A DNA stretch of 45,927 nucleotides from Peptostreptococcaceae bacterium (GTDB lineage: Bacteria; Bacillota; Clostridia; Peptostreptococcales; Acidaminobacteraceae): contig JAMOQG010000079.1 of the NCBI GenBank assembly GCA_027064135.1, forward strand, positions 1 to 45,927. The letters are read 5' to 3'. The notes under the pieces are model-generated. The model was not told the DNA's origin, ran no database searches, and saw only the letters and a list, made by a program, of their open reading frames with translations. Made by a program: the position numbers and the translations under genes. This document shows positions 24,976-33,850 of this stretch, piece after piece (within the stretch, counting starts at the first letter, position 1; each line of letters opens with the position of its first letter).

Positions 24976-26700
24976 CTATTTAATATCTATAAGCAATTTA
25001 AATTTAATATGATTATATGATTGATCAGTTGCATAATTAATATTCTCAATTATAATTTTTACGTTCACATTGTCAAAATCATAATAAATACTTGCTTCAT
25101 CTAAATTATTAATATCATTTGAAACATGATTTGTTTGAAAGTCTTTTACCATTTTTTCAATATTAATTACACCATATATTTCTTCATTACCCATTATCTT
25201 TAAATTTTCTGTTTCATCGTCATATAAAATTTCAATCTTTTCATTTTTAAATGTTTGTGGATCAGATAGGTTAATATTCATATCAAGAATATAATCAAAT
25301 TCTGAAATATTAATAATTTCATTTTCAATATAAAAATAGTAATTTATAATATCGCTATTTTTGTATTTATTTCTATAATAGTAATTATATTCAAAACCAA
25401 AAACTTTTTTCATATCATCAATTTCAAAATTTTCTGGTAAAATTTGAATATTATTAAGTTCACTATATTCATCAAAATATTTTATAAAATTGCTAATTTC
25501 AGACTCCTGAATTTCTGAAATATTTTTATTTTTAATTATTTCTCCATTTTCAAGCATATCAAAACTTTCTAATAAAGAAATAAATCTATTTTCTTGTAAT
25601 TTCTTAGAAATAGTAAACGAACTTTGCGGTCCATATACAGATATTAATATTAAAAAAATTGCTAATAACGGAAATGCTTTTGAATTAAGTTTCTTTGAAA
25701 AGAAGATATAACTCATGCTAAAAAATAACCATATTCCTAAAACAACTACAAAATACCTCGGTGGAGTTATACTGTAATCAAAAATTCTTTTAAAAATAGC
25801 TAAAAACATCATTACTAATGGTACCATGAATATTAAAGGAAAATATTTATAAAATATTTTTATAAATTTATTTTTATCCTTTATTTTATTTATAAAAAAT
25901 AAAACAAGCACAGATATAAGACCATACCAAAGCACAAGATGACTAAGTAAATTAATAGGAAATTCTTTAATCATTATTATTTTAATAAAATAAGAATAAA
26001 GAATTAGTGTATATATAATTATTAAAGGAATAATAATATAAAAAATTAATTTCTTTAATACTGACGGATACATTATTACTTTCAATTTTTCATCATTTTC
26101 AGGAAGTCTAGCTAAAAAATAAGTAATTGAAAAAATTGTTGAAATTAATATATATATATCTAAGTAAATCTCACTATTTAAATTAAGTTCAAACAGTTTT
26201 TCTACTGTAAATATCATTGAAGAAATTCCGATATAAAGAATTAGTGAATATAAAAAAGTAATAAAAAAATTGCTAATTAATTTGATAATAAATATTGAAT
26301 AATTTTCCTTCTTATAATAACCAATTAATGAAAACATTAATAAAAATGAAATTAATAACGAAAAAAATCGAATCATAAACTTACTATCAAGCGGATTTGG
26401 AACATTCACATAAATGACAGACAGTATTATAACCGCTATAATATCAACAAAAATTCTTATTTTTATTTTATTATTATTTTCATATAAAAGTTTTCCATAT
26501 GTCGAAATAGGAACTGCTAAAATTAAAATCATAATTAATTTTTCTAAACTCTCTATTGAATCATTTGAAAAATTAAATTCTCTATTTAATATTATCCCAA
26601 CCACAGCCAACAATATTGATACTAAAGCAGTTTCTGGAAATCGTTGAAAACTTGATTTCAATTTTATAATTATATTACTTATTCTATTTGAAATTTTCAT
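24976..26700 (-). CDS. DUF4153-like polytopic membrane protein
   Basis: A 574-residue protein with roughly ten to twelve hydrophobic helices in its first 370 residues, beginning after a basic amphipathic segment (KLKSSFQRFPETALVSILLA), and a 200-residue C-terminal soluble domain (after SSFTISKKLQENRF). The RFPET start and helix layout match DUF4153 proteins; function is unknown in the family. No transport signature is visible. ATG follows AAGGAG. It is first in an operon with NUDIX and amidotransferase genes. Confidence 0.75.
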   Translation of the reverse strand: MKISNRISNIIIKLKSSFQRFPETALVSILLAVVGIILNREFNFSNDSIESLEKLIMILILAVPISTYGKLLYENNNKIKIRIFVDIIAVIILSVIYVNVPNPLDSKFMIRFFSLLISFLLMFSLIGYYKKENYSIFIIKLISNFFITFLYSLILYIGISSMIFTVEKLFELNLNSEIYLDIYILISTIFSITYFLARLPENDEKLKVIMYPSVLKKLIFYIIIPLIIIYTLILYSYFIKIIMIKEFPINLLSHLVLWYGLISVLVLFFINKIKDKNKFIKIFYKYFPLIFMVPLVMMFLAIFKRIFDYSITPPRYFVVVLGIWLFFSMSYIFFSKKLNSKAFPLLAIFLILISVYGPQSSFTISKKLQENRFISLLESFDMLENGEIIKNKNISEIQESEISNFIKYFDEYSELNNIQILPENFEIDDMKKVFGFEYNYYYRNKYKNSDIINYYFYIENEIINISEFDYILDMNINLSDPQTFKNEKIEILYDDETENLKIMGNEEIYGVINIEKMVKDFQTNHVSNDINNLDEASIYYDFDNVNVKIIIENINYATDQSYNHIKFKLLIDIK

Positions 26701-26786
26701 TTTAATATCTCCTTATCTTGAGACATCGTTTCAATGAATTTCATTCCCAATTCTTCATATAATTAATCTAAAACTTCTACAAAGAC

Positions 26787-26817
26787 AACCATCAGCAATA
26801 TTGAAATGCTAATGGTT
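26787..26817 (-). terminator. probable terminator of the 287-residue gene
   Basis: AACCATCAGCA (26787-26797) and TGCTAATGGTT (26807-26817) pair over 11 bp (one G-U in the minus RNA) just past the 26840 stop. The following U tract is weak (GUCUUUGU). Confidence 0.6.
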
Positions 26818-26839
26818 ATTGTTATTTTTATTTTTATTT

Positions 26840-27703
26840 TTACTTATCCTTTAATAATTTTTCAATTGTAGATTTCAATTCATCTTCAACTTGATGCGAA
26901 TCTTTACTTTCCCTTGAATCTTTTCCAACAATAGAATTAAGTACATAATGAGTAGCAACTAGATCACAATTATCATGTATTGCATATGCACCACTCATAA
27001 GTAATCTATCATTTCTATTAAGATTTTTATTAAATTCATTATACATAATTTCTATAACATCTTTATCTCCTATATCCATAATATTGAAATAGAATTTTAA
27101 TTTTCTATTACCGTAACTATAATTAATTAATTTATCAACAAAATCAAACCCTTTATCTTTACTTAATTTAAGCATTGCCAATAAATCATATTTTATTTCT
27201 CTCATTGAACCTTCATATGGTCTATATCTGATTTCTAAACCTAATGATACATCATCTAATTCTTCTTCTTTAACATAACCAATATATTTTTCATTATTAA
27301 TTAAGAAGTCTTCCCCTAAAATTACCATAATGGTATTTAAAATAACTTTCGGTTTAAATCCTTTTCTCATAAGCATCATACCAATACCTAAAAGCACAAA
27401 TTGAGAATAATAACTGTCACTACGCTCAAAATTCTTAGAATAATTAATTATTATTCTTTTAAACACTTCATATCTTATTTCTCTTACAGTTAACATTGCT
27501 AATAAATTGTAAGTATTATTAACCGTAAAATTAGGTGATTTATCAAGATTTGTTATTCCTTCTTTTTCAGCAAATAATGCTTCTTTGTAAATTAGTTTAG
27601 CAACTTTCACAAGTTTAAATTTTTCTGATACTGCCAATTTTTTTATTCTACTCAAATCAAATTCATTTCTAATTTCTATTAGCGCATCTTGTTTAGCGTT
27701 CAT
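26840..27703 (-). CDS. unrecognised 287-residue soluble protein
   Basis: I do not recognise this family. The protein is soluble, largely helical and mildly basic with no signal peptide. Features: a basic N-terminus (ALIEIRNEFDLSRIKKLAVS), LLAMLTVREIRYEVFKRIII near 70-90, a hydrophobic LLGIGMMLMRKGF stretch near 110 (too short and mixed for a clear membrane helix), GEDFLINNEKYIGYV, and a C-terminal AYAIHDNCDLVATHYVLNSI followed by a charged tail with several KDSxE repeats. ATG at 27703 follows AAAGGATG; the ATG at 27760 has no ribosome site. It is a single-gene unit. It might be a helical-repeat scaffold, but that is a guess. Confidence 0.7.
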   Translation of the reverse strand: MNAKQDALIEIRNEFDLSRIKKLAVSEKFKLVKVAKLIYKEALFAEKEGITNLDKSPNFTVNNTYNLLAMLTVREIRYEVFKRIIINYSKNFERSDSYYSQFVLLGIGMMLMRKGFKPKVILNTIMVILGEDFLINNEKYIGYVKEEELDDVSLGLEIRYRPYEGSMREIKYDLLAMLKLSKDKGFDFVDKLINYSYGNRKLKFYFNIMDIGDKDVIEIMYNEFNKNLNRNDRLLMSGAYAIHDNCDLVATHYVLNSIVGKDSRESKDSHQVEDELKSTIEKLLKDK

Positions 27704-27845
27704 ATAATCATCCTTTCCCCCATCAATTTCAACATAAACTACTAATACATTATATACCATTTTTATAAATATTTAAACTAAGAAATTTTTTGTTTAAGTT
27801 TTAATATGTATGGTATGTATCTTGTAATTAAAAGAAGGTTATATT

Positions 27846-28103
27846 ATGATTTGTGAGAAATTAAACTAATATGCTTTCGTTAACCGTTTCAATGAATTCA
27901 AAAAATCTATTGTAGCTAAGGGATTTATCCGTATATATTGTGAATCTTATAAGATAAGTAAGTGTGTTCATAAAAATTTAAGTACTATATATGGCAAAGA
28001 AATAGTTCCTAAAAATATGATGCTAAACGGCGCACCTCTGCCTAGCACATCAACCGTAACTGGAATGAAAAAGCGCTCCATTATAGAAAATATTTGTAAA
28101 TAA
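27846..28103 (+). pseudogene. broken small reading frame with own RBS and terminator
   Basis: This roughly 440-bp space between genes holds a plus-strand frame: ATG at 27846 behind AGAAGG, an in-frame TAA at codon 8 (27867-27869), then 77 open codons to TAA at 28101-28103. The product would read NRFNEFKKSIVAKGFIRIYC and later LNGAPLPSTSTVTGMKKRSI. The DNA from 28020 to 28080 is richer in G+C than its surroundings. A hairpin terminator follows. I do not recognise the protein; one point change would restore an 85-residue gene, so this looks like recent inactivation or an acquired fragment. Confidence 0.4.
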
Positions 28104-28114
28104 TCAGAATCATA

Positions 28115-28143
28115 AAAGCTCCCTCTTGAAAATCGGGAGCTTT
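28115..28143. terminator. terminator between broken frame and DUF192 gene
   Basis: AAAGCTCCC (28115-28123) and GGGAGCTTT (28135-28143) form a perfect 9-bp stem with an 11-nt loop. On the plus strand it follows the broken 27846 frame; on the minus strand it overlaps the DUF192 stop and would end the Tad operon. Confidence 0.75.
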
Positions 28144-28462
28144 ATATATTAATAATATCATTTAATTTTACTTTTTTAATAAAATAACTATTTTTAAATT
28201 CTAATACATATTCACAATTAAACATTAAAGGCCCAAGACTCCAGGGTTTTATATTCTCAATAATTTTAATTACCCTTTTTTCTTTATCAAGATAAACTAA
28301 ATCTAAGGAAAATCTCATAAAAAACATATGAATTCCTTGAGTTTTTAAAATATAACAATTCTTCTCACTTATATTCTTTCTTAACATTAATCCTTTAAAA
28401 CTTTTAAAAAAAGTATCTAAATAAACAATATTAATAAAATAATTATTTATATCTACATTCAT
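28142..28462 (-). CDS. DUF192 family protein
   Basis: A 106-residue protein with the DUF192 signature: FKSFKGLMLRK near the N-terminus, GIHMFFMRFSLDLVYLDKEK in the centre and KPWSLGP followed by LEFKNSYF. The small beta-barrel family has no settled function but is often last in Firmicute Tad/Flp loci, as here, 8 bp after tadC with AGGTGGA before the ATG. No signal peptide is seen. Likely an accessory factor of the pilus locus; role unknown. Confidence 0.85.
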   Translation of the reverse strand: MNVDINNYFINIVYLDTFFKSFKGLMLRKNISEKNCYILKTQGIHMFFMRFSLDLVYLDKEKRVIKIIENIKPWSLGPLMFNCEYVLEFKNSYFIKKVKLNDIINI

Positions 28463-28469
28463 ATTCCAC

Positions 28470-29384
28470 CTACATTTCCATCAATTGAATTATTACTGGC
28501 CCCAATAAAATTATAAATATAGTTGGGAAAATAAAAAACAATATTGGAAACAAAAGTTTTATAGGTGCTTTCATAGATTTTTCTCTTGCACTTTGTTTTC
28601 TTTTTTCCCTTACTAGCTTTGATTGTATCCTTAAAATATTTGTTATTGATACCCCTAATTCATCTGCTTGAATTATAGAACCAATAAACGTTGAAAGATC
28701 AGATACATCACATCTATTTGAAATATTTTTAAGCGCATCTTTTTTTTGAATACCTAAACGTGTTTCTTTTAACATAGTTTCAAATTCAAAGCTAAGATTT
28801 GATTCTGTTGATTTAATAAATCTATCAACAGCACTGTCAAAAGAAAGTCCCGCTTCAACAGTTACAGTAATCAAATCAATTGTATTAGACAATTCCTTTC
28901 CTATTGCATTTTTTCTTTTTGTAATTTTTTTAAGCAATAAAAAATAAGTAATAAAATTAACAAAGAACAACATAAATATAAATATAGCTATTAATTCAAT
29001 ATGCTTTAACTGAGAAATACGTTTCAATAAAATAACAATAACAACAGAAATTGACATACTTGTAAAAAATTTATATAACACCCACTTTTCTTTAGAAATT
29101 TTAGGATAAAGTCCTGCTGAGCATAATCTTAATTCTAATTTTGAAATATAACTTCTAGGAGTTAATTTAGTTAATTTTTCACCAATATCATCTGATACTT
29201 TTTTCAATGTTTTTTCATAAAACGTTTTCTCATTTCTATCATCAATTTCATTATACATACTATCATTTGAAATACTTTTAAGGCGTCTTTTTATTTGAGC
29301 TTTAGAATTCACAATTTTATTTAAAATAATTATAAGTATCAGAAATACTATTATAAATACTAATATACTAATTAAAATAGTCAT
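28470..29384 (-). CDS. tadC: TadC, Flp pilus inner-membrane platform protein
   Basis: A 304-residue type II secretion F-domain protein. It has an N-terminal helix (ILISILVFIIVFLILIIIL), a basic loop, paired helices near residues 100-150, the GspF core LSNTIDLITVTVEAGLSFDS with RLGIQKKDALKNISNR, and a last helix (LLFPILFFIFPTIFIILLGP). TadB and TadC together form the platform that TadA acts on during pilus assembly. ATG follows GGAGG, 14 bp after tadB. Confidence 0.9.
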   Translation of the reverse strand: MTILISILVFIIVFLILIIILNKIVNSKAQIKRRLKSISNDSMYNEIDDRNEKTFYEKTLKKVSDDIGEKLTKLTPRSYISKLELRLCSAGLYPKISKEKWVLYKFFTSMSISVVIVILLKRISQLKHIELIAIFIFMLFFVNFITYFLLLKKITKRKNAIGKELSNTIDLITVTVEAGLSFDSAVDRFIKSTESNLSFEFETMLKETRLGIQKKDALKNISNRCDVSDLSTFIGSIIQADELGVSITNILRIQSKLVREKRKQSAREKSMKAPIKLLFPILFFIFPTIFIILLGPVIIQLMEM

Positions 29385-29398
29385 TTCTTTCCTCCAAT

Positions 29399-30358
29399 CT
29401 ATACATCAATATTTACAATTTTCTTAATGAAAAAAGCTCCAATCAATTCACTAATTACTGCAGATATCAATAACACCTTACCAATTTCTGTATTAAAAAG
29501 CACGCTAATATATTCTTTATTTATTAATAATAATACTAAAATTAAAGCAATTGGCATTAATCCAATAACTATTCCTGACATTCTACCCTGAGCAGTTAAT
29601 GTTTTAATTTCACCTTGAATTTTTATTCTTTCCATAATTGTTTCTGAAATATTATTAAGAATTTCTGCTAAGTTTCCTCCTGTTTCTCTTTGAATTTTTA
29701 TTGCAGTAATCATTAGAGATAAATCTTTACTATCAACTCTAGTTTTTAAATTATCAAGTGCTTCACTAGCATTTACTCCCAATGACATTTCTTTTAAAAG
29801 TATTTTAAATTCTTTCCCAACTGGATCTGGCATATCCTTTGCCACAGAATTTACAGCCTGCATATATGAATAACCAGCTTTTAATGAATTAGCAAGTATA
29901 CTAATTGTATCTCCCAATTGCTTTTCAAATAATATAACCCTTCTTTTCTTTAAGTTATTTAAAACTACTATAGGTAAAATCCAGAACACAGGAACAATAA
30001 TTATAACTTTTATATTTTTAAATATCGCATAAAATATGATACTTAAAAATAATATAATAATAACTCTAATTGCATTAAATTCTTCAATTGATAGTCCAAC
30101 ATCGGAATTAATTAGAAGTTGTTCCTTTTTTCCTATTTTATTACTTTTTCTTTTTTTACTATTAATATCTTTTAAAAAATTAGTAATATATGATTTCTCA
30201 TTTTTTTTATTAGTTTTTTTCTGATTTATATGTGTATTTGAATTATCAACAAATTTATCTATCCTTGTTTTCAATTTCTTCTTTTCATTTACTAATATCC
30301 CAACACCTAAAATTAATGTCAATATCAATATAAATATATAAATTGCAATTAATAACAT
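29399..30358 (-). CDS. tadB: TadB, Flp pilus inner-membrane platform protein
   Basis: A 319-residue GspF-domain membrane protein. N-terminal helix (IAIYIFILILTLILGVGILV), a long basic cytoplasmic loop (residues 25-90), paired helices (FLSIIFYAIF, VIIIVPVFWILPIVV), then the F domain QLGDTISILANSLKAGYSYM and TGGNLAEILNNISETIMER, which is the hallmark of TadB. It forms the pilus platform with TadC. ATG follows AGAAGGTG, 13 bp after tadA. Confidence 0.92.
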   Translation of the reverse strand: MLLIAIYIFILILTLILGVGILVNEKKKLKTRIDKFVDNSNTHINQKKTNKKNEKSYITNFLKDINSKKRKSNKIGKKEQLLINSDVGLSIEEFNAIRVIIILFLSIIFYAIFKNIKVIIIVPVFWILPIVVLNNLKKRRVILFEKQLGDTISILANSLKAGYSYMQAVNSVAKDMPDPVGKEFKILLKEMSLGVNASEALDNLKTRVDSKDLSLMITAIKIQRETGGNLAEILNNISETIMERIKIQGEIKTLTAQGRMSGIVIGLMPIALILVLLLINKEYISVLFNTEIGKVLLISAVISELIGAFFIKKIVNIDV

Positions 30359-30371
30359 AATAACACCTTCT

Positions 30372-31697
30372 TTATGAAAAAATTGATAAAGGAATTTTTA
30401 TTCCTTTTTCTTTTAATTTTTCTACAGATTTAGGCATAATCCCAGTATATACAAAATTCCCAACAACTTTTCCAGTGCTCGATAAATTTTGTCTCTGAAA
30501 TTTAAAAACATCCTGTAATACTATAACATCATTTTCCATCCCATGAACTTCAGTAATATTTGTAATTTTTCTGCTTCCATCTTGCATACGAGTTTGTTGA
30601 ATAATTATATCTATAGCTGATGAGATCTGATTTCTAATAGCTTTAATTGGCAAATTCATTCCTGACATTAAAACCATTGTTTCTAATCTTGATAACATAT
30701 CTCTAGGTGAATTCGCATGACCTGTAGTTAACGAACCATCATGACCTGTATTCATTGCTTGAAGCATATCAAGAGCTTCTCCACCCCTTACCTCACCAAT
30801 AACAATTCTATCTGGCCTCATCCTTAATGAATTTTTTACTAAATCTCTAATTGTAACTTCACCCTTGCCTTCAATATTTGCAGGCCTTGTTTCAAGACGA
30901 ACTACATGTGTTTGCGATAATTTAAGTTCTGCAGCATCTTCTATTGTAATAATTCTATCTTCATTTGGAATATAAGCAGATAAAACATTTAGCGTTGTAG
31001 TTTTTCCACTACCTGTACCACCTGAAACTACAATATTCAATCTTCCTTCAATGCAATATTCAATAAATTCAGCCATTTTTTCACTTAAAGTACCAAAATT
31101 CACTAAGTCTGATACTTTAAATGGATCTTCAGAGAATTTTCTAATAGTTAGTGAAGGTCCATCAATTGCCAAAGGTGGAATAATTGCATTTACCCTTGAT
31201 CCATCCATCAATCTAGCATCTACCATTGGCGAAGATTCATCTATACGTCTTCCAATTGGCTCAACAATTTTTTTGATTACATGATATACATGATCATCAT
31301 TTTTAAATTTTGCATCTGTTAATACTAATTTTCCGCTTTTTTCAATATAAACTTGATTAGCTCCATTTACCATAACTTCATTAATATTAGGATCATTAAG
31401 AAGAGAAGTTATAGGTCCAAAACCAAGAATTTCATCCATTAACTCTTTAATTAATCTGTCTTTTTGTATTCTTGTAATATTTAATTCTTCTTTTTCCACA
31501 GATTCAAGGATTACTTCTTTTATCCTATTATCACTCCCACTATTTTTCATATCCATTTTTGTAAAATCAATATCAATATTTTTTATTACATTATTTTGAA
31601 TTTTCATTTTCATCTTATTATATGGGTCATCTTTTATTTCTCTTTCTTCAATGGATTCAGTTTTATTTGTAGTTTTTAATCTATTATTTAATGACAT
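30372..31697 (-). CDS. tadA: TadA/CpaF pilus-assembly ATPase
   Basis: A 441-residue secretion ATPase of the CpaF subgroup. After a variable N-terminus come DEILGFGPITSLLNDPNINE, Walker A SGGTGSGKTT (residues 225-234), the Asp box IEDAAEL (252-258), Walker B RIVIGEVRG (297-305) and the CpaF-specific MNTGHDGSLTTGHANS (315-330). It hydrolyses ATP on the cytoplasmic side to power Flp pilus extension. ATG follows AGAGGTG. All catalytic elements are intact. Confidence 0.96.
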   Translation of the reverse strand: MSLNNRLKTTNKTESIEEREIKDDPYNKMKMKIQNNVIKNIDIDFTKMDMKNSGSDNRIKEVILESVEKEELNITRIQKDRLIKELMDEILGFGPITSLLNDPNINEVMVNGANQVYIEKSGKLVLTDAKFKNDDHVYHVIKKIVEPIGRRIDESSPMVDARLMDGSRVNAIIPPLAIDGPSLTIRKFSEDPFKVSDLVNFGTLSEKMAEFIEYCIEGRLNIVVSGGTGSGKTTTLNVLSAYIPNEDRIITIEDAAELKLSQTHVVRLETRPANIEGKGEVTIRDLVKNSLRMRPDRIVIGEVRGGEALDMLQAMNTGHDGSLTTGHANSPRDMLSRLETMVLMSGMNLPIKAIRNQISSAIDIIIQQTRMQDGSRKITNITEVHGMENDVIVLQDVFKFQRQNLSSTGKVVGNFVYTGIMPKSVEKLKEKGIKIPLSIFS

Positions 31698-31708
31698 ATT
31701 GCACCTCT

Positions 31709-32854
31709 TTATTCGGTTTCAATTAGTTTTATCAACATTTTTTCAAATTTACCTTTAGAAAACATTTTTACCTTACCAACAGGTTTACCAATATTTACTG
31801 AATTTTCAATTATTTTTCTATCTTCTGGAATAGTAAAATATATTGGAAACTTCAAATATTTATTAAGATCATTTATATTTACATTACTATTCTTTTGAAA
31901 CTTATTTACAATAATTTTAATTTTAGAATCATCATAACCGAGCGATTTCATTACATCAATTCCAATTTTAGTATTTTTTATAGTCATTAAATCAGTTGTC
32001 GTAATAAAAAATATTTCATCGCAATAATCTAAAAAAGTTAATGTACTATTATTAAAATTTGTTCCTAAATCAATAATTACATAATCATAATTCTTTTTTA
32101 CAATATCATTTATTTTTATGATATTGTCAGAGGTAATTGATTCCGCATTTTCTGGTCTTCTTGGCGCTAGTAAAACATCAACTCCATTATCTGTTTCAGT
32201 AATATATTCTTTTAAAAAATCAAATGATTCAAAAGCCATATCCTCTACAATATCGTATATTGTCTTAATTGGTTTTTTATCCGAAAGTACTGCTATATCA
32301 CCAAACAAAAAATCACCATCAATTAACAAAACTTTTTTATTTTTTATTGCTGCTAGTTTTATCGCATAATTAAATGCTAAAATTGATTTTCCAACTCCAC
32401 CTTTAGTTGAAAAAAAAGTTGAGAATTTTGCTTCCTTATCTTCCGATCTAACAATTTTCATATTACTTCTTCTCTCATTATTAAGCTTAATAGTACTCTC
32501 TACAGTGTCTACCAGTTCGCTCATACTAAAAGGTTTAAAAATATACTCTTTAGCACCTGAAAACATTGCTTTTTTTAAATATTCTGTTCCTCCTTGAACT
32601 GACATTATTATTACAATTACATCTGGATATTCTTTGCTAATTCTTTCAGTTGCTTCAAGCCCATTAACTATTGGCATATTAATATCCATCAATACGATAT
32701 CTGGCTTTAATTCCTCTGTCTTTTGAATCGCTTCTTCTCCATTAATTGCTTCTCCAATTACTTCAAAATCATCAACCATATTTGTAATTTTAATAATTGC
32801 ATTACGTGTAACATCGCTATCGTCCGCAACAAGTATTCTAATATGATTATTCAT
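31709..32854 (-). CDS. tadZ: TadZ/CpaE: receiver domain fused to MinD-like ATPase
   Basis: A 381-residue localisation factor. Residues 1-120 form a CheY-like receiver with all key positions: D11-D12, phospho-acceptor D57 in VLMDINMP, Ser in IIMSVQ and Lys in YIFKPF. Residues about 140-375 are a deviant-Walker MinD/ParA ATPase (FSTKGGVGKSILAFNYA, LLIDGDFLFGD, DYVIIDLGTN). TadZ proteins place the Tad machine at the membrane or pole. Many CpaE receivers are degenerate; this one looks able to accept phosphate, so two-component control of machine placement is possible. ATG follows GAGGTG. Confidence 0.93.
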   Translation of the reverse strand: MNNHIRILVADDSDVTRNAIIKITNMVDDFEVIGEAINGEEAIQKTEELKPDIVLMDINMPIVNGLEATERISKEYPDVIVIIMSVQGGTEYLKKAMFSGAKEYIFKPFSMSELVDTVESTIKLNNERRSNMKIVRSEDKEAKFSTFFSTKGGVGKSILAFNYAIKLAAIKNKKVLLIDGDFLFGDIAVLSDKKPIKTIYDIVEDMAFESFDFLKEYITETDNGVDVLLAPRRPENAESITSDNIIKINDIVKKNYDYVIIDLGTNFNNSTLTFLDYCDEIFFITTTDLMTIKNTKIGIDVMKSLGYDDSKIKIIVNKFQKNSNVNINDLNKYLKFPIYFTIPEDRKIIENSVNIGKPVGKVKMFSKGKFEKMLIKLIETE

Positions 32855-32863
32855 AGTACACCT

Positions 32864-33838
32864 CTAATCTTCAATTATTGGAATAATTAAAATTTCACCA
32901 GTAACAATTAAATTACTTTTTCCAATGCCATTTGCTTCTTTTATTAAAGTATATTTCTCTTCATCTTCATAAAAATCCAATGCAATACTTCTTAAAGTAT
33001 CAGTATATTTAACAATATATTTTCTATATGCTTGCTCTCCACCAATTTCTATTGATACGCTTTCTTGATGTTCATTTTCATAAATTTTAAGCCATTCTTT
33101 TTCAATATCTCTATCAACTAACAATTCTCTCCATACTTCTCCATTAGTTTTAATTAATTCATTATCATCTATTGGTCTAAGTGCTAATTTAAGGACACCT
33201 ATACTTTCGCCTAAAAATAATTTTTCAACATCTTCAGTATTAACAGCTAAAGTTACTGCATATGTATCCATGATTTTTTCTTCATTTATATAATTTCTAG
33301 ACATTTCCTGTTTTATTGCCAACACTTTTAATTTCTGCAATAATAATTTTGCAATGTTTTCTCTAACCATTACTCCATTAACAACTTTTTCAGGTAAAAA
33401 CACATACATATCAATCATATCTCCAGGTTTAATCAAATCTGCAACCGCTCTATACTGAGATGTGCTTATACTTACAGCTCTCTCCCCTTTATTTAATTTT
33501 AAAATCAACTTCGTATCATCTTTTGATATTAATCGTTTTTTTGCAAATCCTTCGCCACTAATAATATTTGAATAAGCGAATTTATTAACAATATCCTCTT
33601 TCTTTGTTTCATAAATTGAAAGATCAAAATTTTCAGGTACTTTTACTGTTTTTATCATTTTTTCTGTAATCATTGTATTTTCAGGTATATTATCTACAGC
33701 AACATAAAATTCTTTTTCAATTATAGGTTCAACCATTTTATTTTCCGTTTCTCTACTTAAATATTCATAAACTCCAAAAGAAGCTAATGCTGCAAAAATT
33801 AATGCAATTATTAATAAAAAAACTCCTAAACTTTTCAT
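32864..33838 (-). CDS. cpaB: CpaB/RcpC-like protein with C-terminal LysM
   Basis: A 324-residue protein anchored by one N-terminal helix (SLGVFLLIIALIFAALASFG). The SAF domain (FYVAVDNIPENTMITEKMIK) and RcpC/CpaB domain (NKGERAVSISTSQYRAVADL, IKPGDMIDMYVFLP) are clear. Unlike typical CpaB, the last 50 residues form a LysM-like module (KYTDTLRSIALDFYEDEEKY; NLIVTGEILIIP), suggesting attachment to peptidoglycan in a cell with no outer-membrane secretin. ATG at 33838 follows GGGGG; the TTG at 33850 overlaps that site. It is in the Tad operon between the TadG-like gene and tadZ. Confidence 0.9.
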   Translation of the reverse strand: MKSLGVFLLIIALIFAALASFGVYEYLSRETENKMVEPIIEKEFYVAVDNIPENTMITEKMIKTVKVPENFDLSIYETKKEDIVNKFAYSNIISGEGFAKKRLISKDDTKLILKLNKGERAVSISTSQYRAVADLIKPGDMIDMYVFLPEKVVNGVMVRENIAKLLLQKLKVLAIKQEMSRNYINEEKIMDTYAVTLAVNTEDVEKLFLGESIGVLKLALRPIDDNELIKTNGEVWRELLVDRDIEKEWLKIYENEHQESVSIEIGGEQAYRKYIVKYTDTLRSIALDFYEDEEKYTLIKEANGIGKSNLIVTGEILIIPIIED

Positions 33839-33850
33839 CTCAACCCCCAA

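Noticed and set aside
26727-27900. Shared 14-mer CGTTTCAATGAATT near 26727 and 27885
   Set aside because: A 14-base match is expected a few times by chance in a 46-kb AT-rich window, and the flanks do not match.
28020-28080. Locally G+C-richer patch as a non-coding RNA
   Set aside because: It lies inside an open frame and forms no convincing extended structure; only the terminator hairpin after it is clear.
27870-28103. Stop-codon readthrough or recoding of the 27846 frame
   Set aside because: The stop is TAA in an ordinary context with no selenocysteine or pseudoknot signal; inactivation is the simpler explanation.
33839-33850. Non-ATG extended starts (TTG or GTG) for several genes such as cpaB, lacI, the MBL gene and the Cof gene
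   Set aside because: In each case the extension places the GGAGG-like ribosome site inside the coding region; the downstream ATG has ideal spacing.
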